From Rhabdophis nuchalis (taxonomy: Eukaryota > Chordata > Lepidosauria > Squamata > Natricidae), in the NCBI GenBank assembly GCA_039707465.1, contig CM077643.1:318003919-318067918 (forward strand): a stretch of 64,000 bases of DNA, written 5' to 3'. Made by a program: the position numbers and the translations under genes. Each line of letters begins with the position of its first letter. Positions within the stretch are counted from its first letter, which is position 1. The notes below the pieces were generated by a model, which made no database searches, was not told the DNA's origin, and worked only from the letters and a program-made list of their open reading frames with translations. This document shows positions 59,527 through 64,000 of this stretch, one piece after another.

Positions 59527-60000
59527 AATCGCTCCATGGCTCGGGGCCTAGCTATATACGAGACCGCCTCCTGCCCCATACATCCCTTCGTCCGGTCCTC
59601 TCCCATAGAGCGGGCCTTCTCCGGGTGCCGTCGGCTGGGCAATGCCGGCTGGCGACACCCAGGGGAAGAGCCTTCTCTGTGGCGGGCCCGGCCCTCTGGA
59701 ACGACTTACCTCCCGACCTACGCACTACCTCGGACCTCCGCCTCTTCCGCCAACATCTTAAGACGTACTTATTCCAACAAGCCGGCCTAGGATAGCCCCC
59801 CGTTTCTGACTTTTTAAACATAAATTATAATTCGGCTATGGTTTTAATAACGGGTTTTAGCACGAGTGAGCTAATTTAATATATTTTTAATAGATGTATA
59901 TTGTATTTATGGTTTTATATAATGCCTGTGCGCCGCCCTGGGTCCTAACAAAGAGAAGGGCGGGGTATAAATTTAATAAAATAAAATAAATAAATAAATT
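59527..60000 (+). mobile_element. L2 3' fragment with AAATA tail
   Basis: 'gctccatggctcggggccta' starts at the equivalent of about 8096 in the intact L2, almost the same truncation point as 46954. C-terminal codons can be followed through 'ggccctctggaacgacttac' to 'caagccggcctaggatag'. Stem-loop 'gcgccgccctgggtcctaac' and an 'aaataaataaataaat' tail follow. ORF remnant only. Confidence 0.9.
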
Positions 60001-60111
60001 TACTCATTTAGAATTATTCTCATGGTGTATGGCGTTGTTCTTAAGAAGCTTACTTTGCTTCCATGAAAAATTAGTAGGTGCTTTGATAATTTGCGCATTC
60101 TCTTGCATCTC

Positions 60112-60320
60112 AGAGCCGAGGTGGCGCAGTGGTTAGAGTGCAGTACTGCAGGCTACTTTAGCTGACTGCTAGCTGCATTTTGACAGTTCAAATCCTTCCA
60201 AGGTGGGTAAAATGAGGAGCCAGATTGTTGGGGGCAATACACTGATTCTGCAAACCACCTAGAGAGGGATATAAAAGCATTATAAAGTGGTATAGAAGTC
60301 TAATTGCTATTGCTATCTCC
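60112..60320 (+). mobile_element. Sauria-type SINE
   Basis: 'gagccgaggtggcgcagtgg' head, 'gacagttcaaatccttcc' B box, 'ccagattgttgggggcaata' body and 'gtctaattgctattgctat' tail. Confidence 0.9.
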
Positions 60321-60439
60321 CCTTTCAATATTCGGAAGCCACCCAATCACATTCCATATTTATTGACATCAGCATGTAACTGTACTGCTTTTAATTGGTG
60401 TTTTCTCTATGCCTGGCATTTTCCTATTTGACAACTGAT

Positions 60440-61020
60440 GCATCGTACTTTCATACCTTACTTTCTAGTGGAATTGCTTCCAGCCTGCATTACCTTTCTA
60501 CAAATGTTTCTGTCATCCTATAATCCAGTTCAGTAAGGGTTTCAGTATTGTTGTTCAATACTCCTTTGACATTTACTTTCCATTATTATTATTTTTGAGC
60601 ACTATCTTACTTTTACATTTTCCTGTGATTTCTCTGTCCTTTTTAAAGATATCTCATTTCCGTTTTGTTGTTATATTCCTCTACTTGTTGACATTCTTGA
60701 CTAAGATATATTTGCTTGTCCTCTGTTCCCTGAAGTTGAAAGATTGTTCGGTTATTGTACTCTCTTACGGACTTTCATCCTCAGCCTTTCCTTGACTGTC
60801 ATGCTAGCTTGTTTGTGAAACCCATGTGGACCTTTATCTTTTTGACATTTAGAGTATATTTTTTCCACTTCCATTTCCAGAATGTCTCTTATCTCTTCAC
60901 ATAGCTCCTCAGGTTCACAACTAAGCCAGCTAAGCTTACTAAATTTATTCCTCATTCTGATTTCATGTTCTGACTGTATGTCCTCCAAGTCATGCCTTGC
61001 TGGCATGCATATTCTTTTTT
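60440..61020 (-). pseudogene. RTE/Bov-B-like LINE ORF fragment
   Basis: The minus-strand frame 61006-60752 reads HDLEDIQSEHEIRMRNKFSK, then EPEELCEEIRDILEMEVEKI. It matches the Bov-B linker between endonuclease and reverse transcriptase ('YDL..I....T..VRNRF..L......EELW.EVRDI'). Downstream, minus-strand 'aaaggacagagaaatcacag' resembles the 'KDR.GRDLT' block. Strongly decayed. Confidence 0.6.
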
Positions 61021-61471
61021 CCTTTTGCTAAGTCTAAACCATATATTTGTCACTAACAATTCATATTCCGCTCACGGTCTGCACCTGTCTTGGCTGAATG
61101 GCTCATCATTTCTCCTTCTATTATTATGTAGTCAATGTGATTCCAATGCAGCTCTTTGTCATATACATTTGTATATATTTTAAGCAGTTTTGCTAAAAAA
61201 AAAACCCCACAAATAATTCTTTTCATAATACACCTAGTCCTCAATTTACAATAGTTTAGTGACCGTTTGAAGTTACAATGAAAAAAGCAAGTTATGACCA
61301 CTTTCAACACTTATGACCATTGCAGTCTCCTCATGGTCATGCGATCAAAATGTGGATGTTTGGCAACTGACTCATGTTTATGATGGTTGCAGTGTCCTGG
61401 GATCACATGATCCCCCATTGCGGCCTTATGATGATTGCAGCAAAGTTAATTGGGTAAGATAGATTCACTTA

Positions 61472-62148
61472 ACTCATGCCCTTGTGACATCCCGTCTAGA
61501 CTACTGTAATGCTCTCTACATGGGGCTTCCCTTGAGGTGCACCCGGAGACTACAGCTAGTCCAGAACGCGGCCGCGCGGGCAATTCTGGGTGCCCCTAGG
61601 CATTTCCACGTAACACCACTCCTGCGCGAGCTGCACTGGCTGCCTGTGGTCTTCCGGGTGCGCTTCAAGGTGCTGACTACCATCTTTAAAGCACTCCATG
61701 GCACGGGACCTAGCTATCTGCGAGATCGCATCCTACCCCATACATCCCTCCGACCGATTCGCTCCCACAGAGAGGGACTTCTCCGGGTGCCGTCCACTAG
61801 GCAATGCCAGCGGGCGACACCCAGGGGAAGGGCCTTCTCTGTGGCGGGCCCAGCTCTATAGAACGACCTACCCCCCCGACCTCAGGACAAACACGGACCT
61901 CCGCGCCTTCCGACAAAAGCTCAAGACTTATCTATTCCAACTGGCCGGCCTGGCCTAACCTACCTTCCAGCCTCCCAGTCTGAACATTTAAATTGTTTTA
62001 ATTGGGTTTTTAAGGGGTTTAGTTTTTAGTATTTTGGGTTTTTAGCGCAGGGATAAATTGTTTAATCTGATTTTATATATATTTATGATGTATTTATGTT
62101 TGTATGTTTTTAATTCCCCTGTGCACCGCTCCGAGTCCCTTTTTTTTA
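61472..62148 (+). mobile_element. L2 3' fragment nested in the MITE
   Basis: About 160 C-terminal codons, open from 61484 to 61861 (TSRLDYCNALYMGLPLRCTR, LQLVQNAAARAILGAPRHF, LRELHWLPVVFRVRFKVL) and continuing one frame over to a stop at 61958. A one-base change near 61855 breaks the frame ('cagctctatagaacgacc'). The 3' UTR follows, with the short stem-loop region 'caccgctccgagtccc'. 'ttaac' at 61469-61473 and 62248-62252 is a likely 5-bp target duplication. Confidence 0.9.
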
Positions 62149-62149
62149 A

Positions 62150-62227
<78 letters not shown>

Positions 62228-62249
62228 AATTATTATTATTATTATTATT
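62149..62249. repeat. (ATT)n tail of the nested L2
   Basis: About 33 ATT units with one AAT interruption at 62224. The long poly-Asn and poly-Leu frames over it are artefacts. Confidence 0.97.
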
Positions 62250-62404
62250 AACAACCAGGTTACTAATGTAACAACTGCAGTGGTTCAGTTAACAATTGTG
62301 GCAAATAAGGTAATAAAATGGAGTAAAATTTACTTGACAACAGTCTCATTTAACAACAGAAACTTTGGGCTCAATTGTGGTCGTACATCAAGGACTGCCT
62401 GCAT

Positions 62405-63237
62405 TCTGTTAATCTACCTCTTGGGTTTTTGCATATTGTATACCCAATACAAATCTTTCTGTGCTTAGAAGTTGCTTCATTTCTTCATATTTTTTTATTC
62501 GGATTATTCATTAATAGTATGACATTGTATTTTGATATTGCATTCAGCATCATTTGCAATGTGCCATAGAATTATTCAATGTCTTTTAAAACTGTCTCTG
62601 CAGTACACTTACAACATTGGTGCTTCAATAATTTCATGCCTCTGGGTTCTCCCAAGCTTCTGGGCTTTTCCTTGTGCTATGAATACTTTAATGTTGAATG
62701 GGCATGGGCTTCTTTAGAAATCTGTCAGCAACTCTGGGTTCAGAACCAGTGTCACAACTCCGGTCCCATAACCAGTGTTAGCAAATGAATGCGGAATAGT
62801 GTAATTCACCGGACAGTAAAGAGATACGTTGCTGTAAATCACAAACAAACTCTAAAACAGTGATAGTAAGAAAATAAATAGTCTTTACTTTGTAGCAATT
62901 AAAATGCTTCTTCCGACTAACTTCTCAAACAAATAACAGCCCAACACCAAACACAGAATTATCTCACAGTGATGCAAAACAATACTCCTTCTTCTTCTTC
63001 TTCTTCTTCAGCTTCTCAAACGGCAATCAGGAAAACACAGGATCACAAGGAATCGAACAGGGAATGAGCTGCATTCCTGACCTTGATTATATAGTATAGC
63101 TGATACTCACAGCCAATCAGATTCAAACAGTTCTTAAAGCTACATAACTCCTTAAGAACATAGGCTCATATATATTGTCAACCCAATATAAGGCTGAATA
63201 TCCTAAAAAAATCAAAAGGGCTACTGCAGTTTCTGAG
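62405..63237. other. no gene recognised; (TTC)n at 62991-63010
   Basis: Unassigned DNA with a short TTC microsatellite. 62750-63170 contains 'aattcaccggacagtaaaga' and 'gattatatagtatagctgat' style text that might be an eroded retroelement; not identified. Confidence 0.45.
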
Positions 63238-63645
63238 GTCCATGTAGACTAAAACATGTGAAGAACAGTTGCAGGAACTGAGTATGTCTAGTTTAATGAA
63301 AAGAAGGACTAGGGGAGACATGATAGCAGTGTCCCAATATCTCAGGAGTTGCCACAAAGAAGAGGGAGTCAAGGTATTCTCCAGGGCACCTGAGAGTAGA
63401 ATAAGAAGCAATGGGTGGAAACTAATCAAGGAGAGAAGTAACTTAGAACTGAGAAGAAATTTCCTCAGTTAGGACAATAATCAGTGGAACAGCTTGCCTC
63501 CAGAAGTTGGAAGTCTTTAAGAAGATGTTGGGTAGCCATTTGTCTGAAACAGTATAAGGTTCCTGCCTATGCAGGGGTTGGACTAGAAGACCTCCAAGGT
63601 CCCTTCCAACTCTGCTATTGTATTGTATTGTATTGTAAAATCATA
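63238..63645 (+). mobile_element. CR1 3' end with ATTGT tail
   Basis: 'gactaaaacatgtgaagaac' to 'aactctgctattgtattgta' with four ATTGT units. The ORF2 C-terminus is open 63269-63472 (MQELSMSSLMKRRTRGDMIA) but loses frame at a small deletion near 63470, and a short block before 63510 is also missing. Confidence 0.88.
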
Positions 63646-63748
63646 ATGTGATTGGCATATATATTTAAAATAACAACATAGCTTAATAATAAATTTTAGA
63701 AGGAGAAAGAACACTCAGAAAATATATTTAGTTCAGTCCCATTAAACC

Positions 63749-64000
63749 TAGTGAGCTTTCATTACTTGTCCCAGCTTCTGCCAACCTAGCAGTTCGAAAG
63801 CATGTAAAAATGCAAGTAGAAAAATAGGAACCACCTTTGGTGGGAAGGTAACAGCGTTCCATGCACCTTTGCCATAGAGTCATGACGGCCCCATGACCAC
63901 AGAATTGTCATCAGACAGTGCTGGTTCTTCGGCTTTGAAATGGAGATAATCACCACCCCCTAGAGTTGGGTAATGACTAGCTCATATGTGCAAGGGGAAC
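63749..64000 (+). mobile_element. tRNA SINE (snake-type), runs off the window
   Basis: 'tagtgagctttcattacttg', 'ctgccaacctagcagttcga' and 'tttggtgggaaggtaacagc'; the tail reaches the last base. The tRNA head is missing at the left. Confidence 0.88.

Larger units (their letters stand above)
61231..62401 (-). mobile_element. TA-type MITE split by an L2 insertion
   Basis: Left part 61231-61473 ('cacctagtcctcaatttaca' ... 'agattcacttaac') and right part 62248-62401 ('ttaacaaccaggttactaat' ... 'caaggactgcctg') join into one antisense copy of the 25877 family. TA precedes it at 61229-61230. Confidence 0.85.

Noticed and set aside
62042..62468. ORFs with poly-Asn and poly-Leu
   Set aside because: Produced by the ATT microsatellite tail of the L2 copy.

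Overview
The window reads as repeat-rich, intergenic or intronic DNA from a squamate reptile, most likely a snake. I found no exon of a cellular protein-coding gene, no rRNA and no functional tRNA gene. The organism call rests on the repeat mix: many 3' ends of CR1-type LINEs with short tandem tails (AATAC, AACAG), L2-clade LINEs, tRNA-derived SINEs with a Bov-B-like 3' end (Sauria-type), a second tRNA SINE family containing the 'gctggcagaag / phrase of clipped tRNA head' layout seen across snakes, RTE and L1 pieces, and abundant hAT-like and TA-flanked MITEs. I could not run a database search, so family names come from recognising the sequence.

Layout. 1-9.2 kb is a nest of CR1, hAT and L2 copies centred on a young L2 LINE whose single 1,095-codon ORF is intact (5073-8360). 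9.2-14.2 kb holds a SINE, two MITEs, a palindromic hAT MITE and a decayed L2. 14-21 kb is sparse, with a Jockey/Rex-like LINE tail and old MITEs. 22.3-23.7 kb is the most unusual part: two related palindromes, two tRNA-like modules and two convergent sequences matching the hammerhead ribozyme consensus, followed by a 152-bp perfect AT-rich palindrome. 25-37 kb is mostly low-repeat DNA with scattered SINEs and MITEs, including a SPIN-like hAT copy at 29.7 kb. 37-42 kb is rich in CR1 tails. 46-51 kb carries an L2 tail, a broken L1 ORF2 fragment, a separate L1-type insertion containing only an intact ORF1 (48107-49290, minus strand) with a 17-bp target duplication, and two RTE-type fragments. 52-64 kb has another palindromic hAT MITE, decayed RTE/Bov-B, L2 tails (one inserted in a MITE) and SINEs.

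How it works together. Coding capacity is entirely that of retroelements. The intact L2 ORF (endonuclease plus reverse transcriptase) could in principle act on the L2 tails here, which share its 3' stem-loop. The SINEs and the ORF1-only L1 element would depend on enzymes from other copies. The hammerhead modules would process their own transcripts.
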